64,000 bases of DNA from Trichococcus sp. K1Tr. GTDB taxonomy: Bacteria > Bacillota > Bacilli > Lactobacillales > Aerococcaceae. Position numbers and translations under genes: made by a program. The notes under the pieces are model-generated. The model was not told where the DNA came from. It did not search any database and was given only the letters and a program-made list of their open reading frames with translations. Shown here piece after piece: positions 31,104 through 39,603 of the stretch (position 1 is the stretch's first letter; each line of letters starts with the position of its first letter). The stretch is taken from contig NZ_JAQMHR010000002.1 in the NCBI RefSeq assembly GCF_028309625.1, positions 124,001 through 188,000 of the forward strand, read 5' to 3'.

Positions 31104-31300
31104 ACCGGAGGAGGTGGTTTCCTCCGGTGAGTGCCCTTCTCAACGGAGTTGAGGTCCCCGGTAATAGCTGTTCTCCTGCGAGCGAATGTTTGCCGGAGCT
31201 AAGTGCGGGGACGGAGGCTGATCTCCGTCGAACGAGGGCTTGACGGAGGTGAGCGTTTTGCGCACGTGCCAGCTCCTGCGAAGCCTCCGTTCCCCGGAGC
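31104..31300 (+). repeat. Array D: hairpin units of the CTCC/GGAG family
   Basis: CTCC occurs at 31122, 31173, 31223 and 31273, and its pairing GGAG at 31145, 31195, 31245 and 31296, giving four 26-27-nt hairpins spaced 51, 50 and 50 bp. Stems are GC-rich and variable, for example CTCCGTC with GACGGAG. An extra strong pairing ACCGGAGG (31104-31111) with CCTCCGGT (31121-31128) joins the first unit to sequence before it. The array lies between convergent metF and the helicase gene, 42 nt from their shared terminator. Related units occur at 47171-47299 and 51990-52117. Confidence 0.82.
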
Positions 31301-31341
31301 AAAACGTTTCATCCCGCCGCATTCATCAGTTTTGTCATAAA

Positions 31342-31377
31342 AAGAGAGCTCCCGCCATTTCCGGCGGGAGCTCTCTT
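31342..31377. terminator. Bidirectional terminator between metF and helicase gene
   Basis: Perfect 15-bp stem AAGAGAGCTCCCGCC and GGCGGGAGCTCTCTT with a 6-nt loop. The T-rich flank is on the minus strand, so it mainly serves the helicase gene. Confidence 0.88.
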
Positions 31378-31382
31378 GTCTG

Positions 31383-32666
31383 TCATTTGCTTTGCGTGTT
31401 TTGTTTAGTTTGGAAACGCGGTCTTTGTGCGGCTTTTTGGCCGCCTCTTGGACCTTGCTGGTTTTTGACACGAGTTCCGTTATTGCGCGCGGCAACCGGT
31501 TTTTTCGGCTGTGGTGCAGCTGCCTTAGTGCCTTCTTTCAACAGGAAAGGTTGATCTGTTACGACCGGAACTTTTCTCTTGATAAGTTTTTCGATGTCTC
31601 GCAACAACGATGCTTCGGTTTCATCACAGAATGAGATAGCTTTTCCGCCGCGTCCTGCGCGTCCCGTCCGTCCGATACGGTGAACATAGGTTTCCGGAAC
31701 TTCAGGCAGATCAAACAAGATGACATGCGAAAGCTCAGGCACATCGATACCACGGGCTGCGATATCTGTCGCTACAAGAACGCTGGTTTTTTTGGTCTTG
31801 AAGTTTTCCAAAGCACGCTGACGCGCAGTCTGGGATTTATTGCCGTGGATCGCTTCAGCTGAAAGTCCAGCCTGCAAAAGCTTTTTGACGATCTTGTTGG
31901 CGCCGTGCTTCGTTCTTGAGAAGACAAGCGAGCGTTCCACTGTATCTTCCTTCAACAGGTGGATAAGCAAGTCAGTTTTGTCGGTCTTGGCTACAGGATA
32001 AACGCTTTGGTGGATGATTTCCACAGTCGAGGAAACCGGAGTGACTTCCACTTTCACCGGATTTGACAAAATGGTCCCCGCAAGTTTTTCGATCTCAGTC
32101 GGCATAGTCGCTGAAAAGAACATGCTTTGACGTTTCTTAGGCAATTCGCGGATGATGCGGCGTACATCATGGAGCATCCCCATATCCAACATCATATCGG
32201 CTTCATCCAGGACAAAGAAATCTACTTGGTTCAGTTTGATGTATCCTTGTCCGATAAGGTCTAACAGTCTGCCTGGCGTCGCCACAAGGATATCTGTTCC
32301 GCGTTTCAGCGCGGTTGTCTGAGGATTCTGGGAAACACCGCCAAAAATGACTTGGATCTTCAATGGAAGGTATTTTGCGTAAATTTGGAAGCTTTCCCCG
32401 ATTTGCAGGGCAAGTTCGCGGGTCGGCGCAAGGATCAGGGCTTTGATGGCGCCTTTTTCAGCGGTTTCTTGTTCTGTCAGATTCTGCAGAATCGGCAGGG
32501 CAAAGGCAGCGGTCTTACCGGTACCGGTTTGGGCGCAACCCAACAAATCCTTGTTGTTCATCAGATGCGGAATGGCATCTTCTTGGATGGGCGTCGCTTT
32601 CGTGTAGCCTGCCTCTTTCAGTGCGCGCAGCAGGTTTTGACTCAATTCTAGTTCTTTAAATAACAA
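31383..32666 (-). CDS. DEAD-box ATP-dependent RNA helicase
   Basis: A 427-residue helicase with the Q motif ([11 protein letters not shown]), Walker A (AQTGTGKT, about residues 45-52), DEAD, SAT and [10 protein letters not shown] motifs in order. The basic C-terminal tail is rich in Gln, Arg and Lys and should bind RNA. I start at the TTG at 32666, because AAGGAG sits 6 nt upstream and inside the longer frame that begins at 32684. The leader is about 150 nt. Such helicases act in ribosome assembly and cold adaptation; I cannot say which CshA/CshB/DeaD-like paralogue it is. Confidence 0.92.
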   Translation of the reverse strand: MLFKELELSQNLLRALKEAGYTKATPIQEDAIPHLMNNKDLLGCAQTGTGKTAAFALPILQNLTEQETAEKGAIKALILAPTRELALQIGESFQIYAKYLPLKIQVIFGGVSQNPQTTALKRGTDILVATPGRLLDLIGQGYIKLNQVDFFVLDEADMMLDMGMLHDVRRIIRELPKKRQSMFFSATMPTEIEKLAGTILSNPVKVEVTPVSSTVEIIHQSVYPVAKTDKTDLLIHLLKEDTVERSLVFSRTKHGANKIVKKLLQAGLSAEAIHGNKSQTARQRALENFKTKKTSVLVATDIAARGIDVPELSHVILFDLPEVPETYVHRIGRTGRAGRGGKAISFCDETEASLLRDIEKLIKRKVPVVTDQPFLLKEGTKAAAPQPKKPVAARNNGTRVKNQQGPRGGQKAAQRPRFQTKQNTQSK

Positions 32667-32819
32667 ATGGTTCTCCTTCAGCATGTTCTACATGCATTTG
32701 ATTTTAGTGGGTATGTTTCGGGTCAGGCCAGTTTGGGAAAGAGAGCCGGACTCTCATTTTGCCAAATGCCTCTCCACGAAACGTTATATAGGTACTCTGA
32801 GCAACAGCGTGACTGGCCT

Positions 32820-32828
32820 ACTATATCA
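32820..32828 (-). promoter_or_regulatory. Extended -10 promoter of the helicase gene
   Basis: On the minus strand TGATATAGT (32828-32820) matches the extended -10 pattern TGnTATAAT. No clear -35 is seen. It predicts a leader of about 147 nt that contains a small hairpin (GAGAGTCCGGCTCTC), which might serve in cold regulation. Confidence 0.4.
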
Positions 32829-32919
32829 CAAATGGAAGCAAAAGTCATAGAATTCCGTTTTCTAAGGAAATAAATAGGTTGCAAAGGAAGCGGGGGAGGA
32901 GATGAGGAATCCAAAATAA

Positions 32920-33046
32920 CCCGCCAAAAGCATTTTGGCGGGCTGGAATACAGAATATTCGTCATAATTCCCCGCCAAATGCTCTTTGGAAGGTAATTCT
33001 GGGGTAATTGCGACTCGAAAAACCCGCCAACGCTCGTTTGGCCGCG
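32920..33046 (+). repeat. Array G: three hairpin units of the CCCGCCAAA family
   Basis: CCCGCC recurs at 32920, 32971 and 33023 (spacing 51 and 52 bp). The first unit is a perfect hairpin: CCCGCCAAAA, GCA, TTTTGGCGGG. The second and third are weaker (CCCGCCAAATG with CTTTGG; CCCGCCAA with TTTGGC). It lies between two minus-strand genes, upstream of the helicase promoter and directly after the RpiR gene 3' end. Confidence 0.82.
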
Positions 33047-33072
33047 TAAATTTTGCTAGTTTGACAGGAGTC

Positions 33073-33930
33073 CTATAGCAGTTCCCATTTCTTCGCCGCT
33101 TCTGTTTTGCGTTTGAGGCTGTTGAGGTTTTTTGTGTATTCGCGTGCGTAGAGGATCGAAAACAACGTATTCAGTATATATTCAAAGGATATCTGAGAAG
33201 AGAAGGTGCCGACTTTGAAGAAGTCGAACTCATCATAAGGCACCTCGATCACTAGGTCGCACAGCTTGCTCGTTGGTTGCTCCGTATTTGCCGTCAGCAG
33301 GATGCAGGGGATCTTGATGGAATTCAGATATTTTATGATTTTTCTGTGGGTTGCTGAATTACCACCGTAACTGATGAACATAGCACAATCAGCTTTGCTC
33401 ATGCTCATGGCATTCCAGGCCGCTTCGCCGTACTCATCGGCAATGACCAAATGCTTGTTGATCTTGATGAGTTTGTTCTGGTAGCTGCGGGCACGGATCT
33501 GGGAATCGCCCGTTCCGAAAAGAAAAATCTTATCCGCCTTTTGCAGCAGATCAGTCGCTTTGTTCAGTTTGTCCTTTTCCAGTTTCACCAAGGTTTTTCT
33601 GATCGTTTCGATCGTCAGGTCGGCCATTTTTTTTGCGATATCCATCGAACCGTCCATCGGCAGGAACGGGAAGTTGGGATCGACGTTTGTCGGCGTATGT
33701 TTGCTGCTTTGAATTTCATGGATCAGCGCCACTTTGAAGCTGCGATAGCCTGAAAAACCCAATTTCTGGCTTAGCCGGATGATCGCTGAATGGGAAGTGA
33801 AGGTGTTTTCTGCAAGTTGCTGGATCACCATATCTGGCACATCATCCAAGTTTGTCAAAATGTAACCAGCGATTCTTTGCTCGGTGTCCGTAAAACTTTC
33901 TTTCAATTTCAATTTTTTCAACAAACTCAT
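33073..33930 (-). CDS. RpiR/MurR-family transcriptional regulator
   Basis: A 285-residue protein with the RpiR N-terminal helix-turn-helix (AENTFTSHSAIIRLSQKLGF) and a C-terminal SIS sugar-phosphate-sensing domain (LFGTGDSQIRARSYQNKL). The ATG at 33930 follows GGAGGG at 6 nt; a longer frame from 33975 is unlikely. It is divergent from the Gfo/Idh-EIIC cluster at 34203 and is its likely regulator, responding to a phosphosugar. Confidence 0.9.
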   Translation of the reverse strand: MSLLKKLKLKESFTDTEQRIAGYILTNLDDVPDMVIQQLAENTFTSHSAIIRLSQKLGFSGYRSFKVALIHEIQSSKHTPTNVDPNFPFLPMDGSMDIAKKMADLTIETIRKTLVKLEKDKLNKATDLLQKADKIFLFGTGDSQIRARSYQNKLIKINKHLVIADEYGEAAWNAMSMSKADCAMFISYGGNSATHRKIIKYLNSIKIPCILLTANTEQPTSKLCDLVIEVPYDEFDFFKVGTFSSQISFEYILNTLFSILYAREYTKNLNSLKRKTEAAKKWELL

Positions 33931-34132
33931 CCTGTTCCCTCCATATATAACGTATCCAGCAATGATTCGATCCACTTAACCGATCCGGTATTTCCTTCAA
34001 TATAAGCAATAAACCCCGAAAAGGCAACTGCCAACAGCAAATTACAAAGGATATTCCTGTGGGTGCTGAACATTATGTTCAATGTTTTACAAGCAAAGCG
34101 GTCTTGCGTTGAACAGCAGGTCCTATCTGGTT

Positions 34133-34169
34133 TAAAAGCGTTTTCTCAGGGGCTGGTATTCCCTATAAT
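34133..34169 (+). promoter_or_regulatory. Promoter with cre-like site before the Gfo/Idh-EIIC operon
   Basis: TATAAT (34164-34169) is preceded at 17 nt by TTTTCT (34141-34146), a weak -35. The cre-like TAAAAGCGTTTTCT (34133-34146, two deviations from consensus) overlaps the -35 box, so CcpA would repress. The promoter assignment rests mainly on the -10 box. Confidence 0.5.
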
Positions 34170-34202
34170 GAGGCCATGCAAGAGAAATGGAGGAATTATT
34201 TT

Positions 34203-35219
34203 ATGTTAACAATCGCTTATATCGGCGGCGGGAAAAGTGCCCACCGTTATCACATGCCCTTCTCATTGAAAAACGAAAACATCCGCGTCAAGACAATCTT
34301 TTCTCCGGTGCAAAACGATGCCTGGGAAAAAGTGCCAGGAGTTCTTTACACAGACAACATTGAAGACATCTGGAGCGATGATGAAGTCCAATTGGTAGTG
34401 GTGTCCACGCCATCAGACTTCCATTATCAATACGGCAAAATGGCCCTGGAAAAAGGCAAGCACGCGCTGGTTGAAAAACCGTTCACGAACACTTCCGCAG
34501 AAGCCAGAGAATTGTTTGCTTTGGCGAAAGAAAAAAATCTCTTTATCCAGTGCTACCAAAACCGCAGATTCGACTCTGACTTTTTGACGGTCCAGAAAGT
34601 TATCGAGAGCGGCGTTCTGGGGGATATCCTGGAAGTCGAAATGCACTACGACTACTTCAGACCGGAAATTCCGGAGTCCATCACAAGCTTCTCTAAGATC
34701 AACAGCTACCTGTATGGGCATGGCTGCCATACAATCGATCAGGTCTTGTCCTACTTCGGAAATCCGGAAAGCATCACGTATGATGTCAGACAGCTTTTGG
34801 GCAAAGGCCGCTTCAACGATTACTTCGATTTGGACTTCTTCTATGATACGAAGAAAATTTCCGTCAAATCCAGCTATTTTCGCCTGAAAGAACGTCCAAG
34901 TTTTATCGTCACCGGGAAAAAGGGCTCATTCGTCAAGCAGACCAAGGATCGTCAAGAGGAGCACTTGAAAGTATTCCATATGCCTTCGAATGCTGATTTC
35001 GGGATCGATTTGCCGGAACATTACGGCATCCTCACTTATATGGATGATGCGGGCCGTTACCACGAAGAAAAAGTCGTTTCCGAAGTTGGAGATTACGGAA
35101 GAATTTATGCCGGTGTTTATGAGTCAATCGTCAATGGAAAAGAAAAAATCGTCAAAGACGAAGAGACCATCCGCCAGATTGAAATTCTCGAAGAAGGCAT
35201 CAGCACCATTAAGGAATAA
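34203..35219 (+). CDS. Gfo/Idh/MocA-family oxidoreductase
   Basis: A 338-residue NAD(P)-dependent oxidoreductase. The nucleotide-binding start is IAYIGGGKSAHRYHMPF, and the catalytic lysine is in EKPFTNTSAEA. The ATG at 34203 follows GGAGG; translation from 34176 is unlikely. It is first in a cluster with an orphan PTS EIIC and a second oxidoreductase of the same superfamily, so it may oxidise, epimerise or otherwise modify an imported sugar. Substrate unknown. Confidence 0.9.
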   Translation: MLTIAYIGGGKSAHRYHMPFSLKNENIRVKTIFSPVQNDAWEKVPGVLYTDNIEDIWSDDEVQLVVVSTPSDFHYQYGKMALEKGKHALVEKPFTNTSAEARELFALAKEKNLFIQCYQNRRFDSDFLTVQKVIESGVLGDILEVEMHYDYFRPEIPESITSFSKINSYLYGHGCHTIDQVLSYFGNPESITYDVRQLLGKGRFNDYFDLDFFYDTKKISVKSSYFRLKERPSFIVTGKKGSFVKQTKDRQEEHLKVFHMPSNADFGIDLPEHYGILTYMDDAGRYHEEKVVSEVGDYGRIYAGVYESIVNGKEKIVKDEETIRQIEILEEGISTIKE

Positions 35220-35238
35220 TTAACAGGAGGTATTAAAA

Positions 35239-36561
35239 ATGGAGAACTTATTAAATGTCCTTGAGGAAAAATTGACTCCGATAGCCGTGAAACTGGAACA
35301 AAACCGCTATTTGAGCGCTGTAAAGAACAGCTTTATGTCAGCGATGCCGCTTTTGATCATCGGGTCTTTCTTTATCCTATTAGCTTACTTGCCGATTAAC
35401 GCTTATACCGAATTCATGCTGAACACGTTCGGAGCCGATTGGCAACGGATGTTCACAATCCCCAACAACATTTCCATGAGCATGATGACCATTTACGTTG
35501 TAGTCGGGATAGGTAATGAATTAGCTAAATCGTACAGATTGGACAGTATGGCCGGCATCTTTGCGGCAATGGCATCCTTTTTCGTAGTCACACCGATGCA
35601 CGCTTTTGCAGAGGAAGGCTTAGGAATCGGGATTCCATTAGGGAACTTGGGAGCTGCCGGATTATTTGTCGGCATCCTTGTTGCAATCATTGCAGTCGAA
35701 ATCATGCGATTTACCGACAAAATGGGTTGGAAAATCAAAATGCCCGATTCGGTCCCACAAAACGTATCGAAGTCCTTCTCATCCTTGATTCCGGTTGCTT
35801 TGGTCATCATTTTCTTCAACTTCGTGCGCATCGGCTTTGAGCAGACCAGCTACGGCGACGTACAGACGTTCATTTTTAACAACTTGCAGACACCATTGAC
35901 TGCATTGGGCAGCACCTTGCCGGCGACCATCGTCGTGCTCATTATTGAAGGTGTCCTTTGGTCATTCGGGCTCCACGGTGCGAACATCGTCGGCAGCGTG
36001 ATGCAACCGATCTGGTTGACGCTGACTGCCGAAAATGCTGCAGCTGTTGCTACAGGACAGGTCATCCCGAATATCGTAAACTATCAATTCTACAGCAATT
36101 TCGTCAAAGTCGGCGGATCGGGTGCCACATTCGGTCTCTGTTTGTTGCTCTTGTTCGCAGCCAAATCGAAGCAATTCAGAGCCTTGGGTAAATTGTCGAT
36201 CGGACCGGAAATCTTCACGATCAATGAATCGATCATTTTCGGTATGCCGATCGTCCTGAATCCGATTATGATCGTGCCATTCCTTTTGACACCGCTCGTC
36301 TTGAGTATCGTTGCTTATTTCTCCATGAGTACCGGACTCGTCCCTCTAACAAACGGGGTGAACATTCCCTGGACCACTCCACCGGTCATTTCAGGCTTCC
36401 TGGTTTCGGGTTGGAGAGGCGCAGTGCTGAACATCGTGCAGATCGCTCTTTCGGCTGCCATCTACTTCCCATTCTTCAAAATAGCGGACAATTTGGCTGT
36501 CAAACAGGAACTGGAAAACGAAGAACAGGCGCAGCATGAGATGGAAGCTGTCGAAGCATAG
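35239..36561 (+). CDS. PTS EIIC component, lactose/cellobiose type
   Basis: A 440-residue membrane protein of the cellobiose/lactose EIIC family (CelB-like), starting MENLLNVLEEKL and containing the substrate-site stretch near IGPEIFTINESIIFGMPIVLNP. AGGAGG precedes the ATG. No EIIA or EIIB gene lies in the window, so it must use components encoded elsewhere or act as a facilitator. It sits between two Gfo/Idh/MocA oxidoreductase genes in one apparent operon. Confidence 0.92.
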   Translation: MENLLNVLEEKLTPIAVKLEQNRYLSAVKNSFMSAMPLLIIGSFFILLAYLPINAYTEFMLNTFGADWQRMFTIPNNISMSMMTIYVVVGIGNELAKSYRLDSMAGIFAAMASFFVVTPMHAFAEEGLGIGIPLGNLGAAGLFVGILVAIIAVEIMRFTDKMGWKIKMPDSVPQNVSKSFSSLIPVALVIIFFNFVRIGFEQTSYGDVQTFIFNNLQTPLTALGSTLPATIVVLIIEGVLWSFGLHGANIVGSVMQPIWLTLTAENAAAVATGQVIPNIVNYQFYSNFVKVGGSGATFGLCLLLLFAAKSKQFRALGKLSIGPEIFTINESIIFGMPIVLNPIMIVPFLLTPLVLSIVAYFSMSTGLVPLTNGVNIPWTTPPVISGFLVSGWRGAVLNIVQIALSAAIYFPFFKIADNLAVKQELENEEQAQHEMEAVEA

Positions 36562-36627
36562 AAATTCAATAGAAATTTATTGAAAACGGAATAGGAACAA
36601 AAAGAATCGAAAAAGGGGTCTTATATT

Positions 36628-37605
36628 ATGAAGCTTGCAATACTAGGATCGGGACAAATCGTCATGGATTTTCTGACGATGGCGAAGGACTTGCCGGATA
36701 CGGTGTTGGTCAGCATGTTCGGCATCGAAGCAGAACGCGCAAAAATGGAGGGCCTGGCAAACACATACGGCATCGGGAAAGTATATACGGACTATGAAGA
36801 AGTCCTGAACGATCCGGAGTGCGACACCATCTATGTGGGACTGCCTAATCATCTGCACTACACATTCACGAAGCAAGCCTTAGAGAACGGGAAACATGTA
36901 ATCTGCGAAAAACCATTCACGATCAAGTCGGCTGAATTAATCGAACTGAAGGAACTGGCCGAAAGCAAAAAGCTGATTTTGGTCGAAGCAATCACGACAA
37001 GATATCTGTCCAATTATCTGGCAATCAAGGAGCAGATCCCGCAATTGGGGGACCTGAAGATCATCGAATGCAACTACTCACAGTACTCTTCCCGCTACGA
37101 TGCCTTCAAGAACGGCGAAGTTTTGCCCGCCTTCAATCCGAAAGCAGGCGGCGGCGCCCTGATGGACATCAATATCTACAATATCCATTTTGTCGTCGGG
37201 ATCCTGGGAAAACCCGAATCGGTAAAATATCTGGCGAATGTCGAGCGAGGGATCGATACATCCGGGATTCTGCTATTGGATTACCCAGGCTGCAAAGTTG
37301 TCTGCATCGGGGCTAAGGATTCGGCAGCACCGATAAAATCATTGATTCAGGGCGATAAAGGCTCCGTTGTACTGAATGGCCCGCCGAATCTCTGCAACTC
37401 CTTTGATGTGAACATGAACGGCCAGGAGAGTCAGGCCGTTGACAAAAAGGTCCATCCGCACCGGATGTACGAAGAATTCCGCGAATTTGCGCGCATGATC
37501 GAAGAAAAAGACTTTGCGAAAGCCAAGGATATGCTTGAGCAAAGCCAAGTCGTGATGGGAATCGCCGAAGAGGCGCTGGCAGGCGCCGGAATCATTCTGG
37601 GTTGA
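36628..37605 (+). CDS. Gfo/Idh/MocA-family oxidoreductase
   Basis: A 325-residue NAD(P)-binding oxidoreductase: LAILGSGQIVMDFL at the N-terminus and catalytic EKPFTIKSAELIEL in the middle, with GGGALMDINIYNIH in the C-terminal domain. It is only distantly similar to the one at 34203, so the pair may carry out successive or reciprocal redox steps on the same sugar. AGGGG lies before the ATG. Confidence 0.9.
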   Translation: MKLAILGSGQIVMDFLTMAKDLPDTVLVSMFGIEAERAKMEGLANTYGIGKVYTDYEEVLNDPECDTIYVGLPNHLHYTFTKQALENGKHVICEKPFTIKSAELIELKELAESKKLILVEAITTRYLSNYLAIKEQIPQLGDLKIIECNYSQYSSRYDAFKNGEVLPAFNPKAGGGALMDINIYNIHFVVGILGKPESVKYLANVERGIDTSGILLLDYPGCKVVCIGAKDSAAPIKSLIQGDKGSVVLNGPPNLCNSFDVNMNGQESQAVDKKVHPHRMYEEFREFARMIEEKDFAKAKDMLEQSQVVMGIAEEALAGAGIILG

Positions 37606-37673
37606 TAGAATAAATACAAGGATGGGGCTGTCTCAAAATGAGGCGGCCCTATTAATGGAAAGGTGCATGCACA

Positions 37674-38120
37674 ATGGACAAAGTCGAGATATTGGAACAG
37701 GAACAAAAGCTTCAATTTGAAGCATTTACGCATGATGTGGGTTTGGAAATCGCGCAGCGCATCGTTAAAAAGGTCAAGGAACAAGCACCGAAGCCTGTCG
37801 GAATAAGGATCGTGCATAATGGTTTGTTGATCCTGCATTATTTGATGGACGGCAGAAAAGAGAGCCCTTGGTTGAACCGGAAGGAAAAGACCGTCTTGGA
37901 CAGCGGGCACAGTTCCCTTTATACTTACCTTTTTATGGATGAGGTGCCGGAATACAAGGCGTGGGAGAGTAGCAAAGAATACGCCATCTGCGGTGGCGGC
38001 TTCCCGATCATTGAAGATGGACAGGTCACAGGTGTCATCTGCGTTTCCGGGTTGGAACATCTGGAGGACCATAGATTGATCGTCGAATCAATGGAAGAAG
38101 TATTGGCCTCGCAATATTAA
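37674..38120 (+). CDS. UPF0303 / HbpS-like (heme-degrading domain) protein
   Basis: A 148-residue protein of the UPF0303 group, related to GlcG/HbpS. The C-terminal part, ICGGGFPIIEDGQVTGVICVSG, is typical. The biochemical role is not settled in this group despite the heme-degrading label. It follows the second oxidoreductase by 68 nt, with a weak hairpin (37625-37654) between, so it may be in the same transcript. Members often neighbour sugar genes. Confidence 0.8.
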   Translation: MDKVEILEQEQKLQFEAFTHDVGLEIAQRIVKKVKEQAPKPVGIRIVHNGLLILHYLMDGRKESPWLNRKEKTVLDSGHSSLYTYLFMDEVPEYKAWESSKEYAICGGGFPIIEDGQVTGVICVSGLEHLEDHRLIVESMEEVLASQY

Positions 38121-38152
38121 GAACGTTGCTGAAGGATTTAAGAAAAATCAAT

Positions 38153-38202
38153 AAGACCGCACCAAAATGGATTTGTTATCCATTTCGGTGCGGTCTTGTT
38201 TT
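38153..38202 (+). terminator. Terminator of the Gfo/Idh-EIIC cluster
   Basis: A 20-bp stem, AAGACCGCACCAAAATGGAT (38153-38172) and its complement (one mismatch) ending at 38197, followed by GTTTTT. Confidence 0.93.
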
Positions 38203-38248
38203 TGGGGTAATTTGTTCTTCAAACATTGTGCAGTAAATTCATGAATGA

Positions 38249-38725
38249 CTATTCCTGGATTTCATCCAATTTCTTCAGATGCTTTTCGGCAATCTTTTTC
38301 ACTTTGTCGACGCGGTTCGTGTATTTTTCGATATCGCTGAGGTAATTGGTCGTCATCCAAGCCCTCACGATTTCAAGCGCCAATGCCGATCCGATGATCT
38401 TTCCGCCGAGGCAGAGAACATTCGTGTCGGAGTGGGAACGCGCCAGTTTCGCGCAGAAAGGATCCTGGCAAACCGCTGCATAGACGCCGTAGATTTTATT
38501 GGCGATCAGGGCACTGCCGTAACCGACGCCATCGACAAAGATGCCGCGGTCGGCTTTTCCTTCCGCCACAGCCAGTGAGGCAGGGTAAACATAATCGGAC
38601 AGGTCACAAGGTTCTTCGTTGTAAGGTCCGAAGTCGAGCACTTCATGGCCTTCTTGTTCGAGTAAAGCTTTGACTTCTTCTTTCAATGCGAAGCCGGCAT
38701 GGTCGCTGGAAACGGCAATTTTCAT
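38249..38725 (-). CDS. RpiB/LacA/LacB-family sugar-phosphate isomerase
   Basis: A 158-residue isomerase of the RpiB/LacAB fold: MKIAVSSDHAGFALKEEV at the start and RSHSDTNVLCLGG with the conserved His-Asn region. At the position of the catalytic cysteine of RpiB (CGTGIG) it has aspartate (FVDGVGYGS), like LacA/LacB. It is longer than LacA and lacks a LacB partner, so it is not a canonical galactose-6-phosphate isomerase. GGAGGG precedes the ATG. It lies alone on the minus strand between sugar gene clusters. Substrate unknown; pentose or tetrose phosphates are possible. Confidence 0.87.
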   Translation of the reverse strand: MKIAVSSDHAGFALKEEVKALLEQEGHEVLDFGPYNEEPCDLSDYVYPASLAVAEGKADRGIFVDGVGYGSALIANKIYGVYAAVCQDPFCAKLARSHSDTNVLCLGGKIIGSALALEIVRAWMTTNYLSDIEKYTNRVDKVKKIAEKHLKKLDEIQE

Positions 38726-38919
38726 CTAAATCCCTCCATTATCTATCATTAACCAAAAGTATAAGCCAAACGGCGAGAGGAGTACAGACTGAGTTTACAG
38801 ATCAAGCCAGAACAAACCTGTGATTTGAACAGTAGCCACTTTGATTCTGCCATTGTTCGGGATGCCTCAATTATGTAAGATGAAGATGTAAACTAGGATT
38901 CTTCGAATGGAGTAGACAA

Positions 38920-39603
38920 ATGGGCGAAATAAAAGGACTGGTATTTGATTTGGACGGTGTCATCACTGATACAGCTGAACGGCATTACTTGGCATGGAAA
39001 AGGATAGCGCATCGATTGGGCATCGCGATCGACCGCGAATGGAACGAACGCCTCAAAGGCATCAGCAGAACGGAATCTTTGGAACTTATTTTGGCTGAGA
39101 ATCCGACACTTCTCCTTGATTCGGAAGAAAAAGCACAGCTTTTGAAAGAAAAAAATGCGCATTACTTGGAGTTGATCGCGGAAATCACAGCAGCGGACAT
39201 CCTGCCGGGTATTCCGGAACTCCTGGAAGAGGCAAAGAATGCAGGCTACCGTATGGCGATCGCCTCCGCCAGCAAAAATGCGCCGCTCATTCTGGAAAGA
39301 CTGGGTCTATCGGCTATGTTCGATGCCGTCGTCGATCCGGAATCGCTGAAACAGAACAAACCGCATCCAGAGATTTTCGAAAAGGCTGCTCAGGCTTTGG
39401 GTCTGGAAACACAGGAATGCATCGGTTTCGAAGACTCATTGGCTGGTATTGAAGGGATCAAAAGGGCGGGTATGCCCGCTGTAGCCATCGCCATCCCTAT
39501 CTTTGCTGAGTGGCTTCCAGATATCGAAGTGACGGCTACAAGAGAATTAAACCTGAAAGAAATTGTACGCGAAGTGACGATGAAGGAGCGTGTTGAAGGA
39601 TGA
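38920..39603 (+). CDS. pgmB: Beta-phosphoglucomutase
   Basis: A 227-residue HAD-superfamily protein: nucleophile motif FDLDGVITDTAERHYLAW near residues 9-26 with the extra Asp acid/base, the His/Trp substrate cap region, and the KPHPEIFEKAA and GFEDSLAGIEG motifs. It interconverts beta-glucose 1-phosphate and glucose 6-phosphate. GGAG precedes the ATG. Its stop overlaps the start of the GH3 gene by 4 nt (ATGA), so the two proteins are made together. This is meaningful if the GH3 enzyme releases beta-glucose 1-phosphate. Confidence 0.9.
   Translation: MGEIKGLVFDLDGVITDTAERHYLAWKRIAHRLGIAIDREWNERLKGISRTESLELILAENPTLLLDSEEKAQLLKEKNAHYLELIAEITAADILPGIPELLEEAKNAGYRMAIASASKNAPLILERLGLSAMFDAVVDPESLKQNKPHPEIFEKAAQALGLETQECIGFEDSLAGIEGIKRAGMPAVAIAIPIFAEWLPDIEVTATRELNLKEIVREVTMKERVEG

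Noticed and set aside
32725-32819. Pairing AGGCCAGT (32725-32732) with ACTGGCCT (32812-32819) as a closed helicase leader structure
   Set aside because: The upstream arm lies mostly before the predicted transcription start, so it would not be in the RNA.
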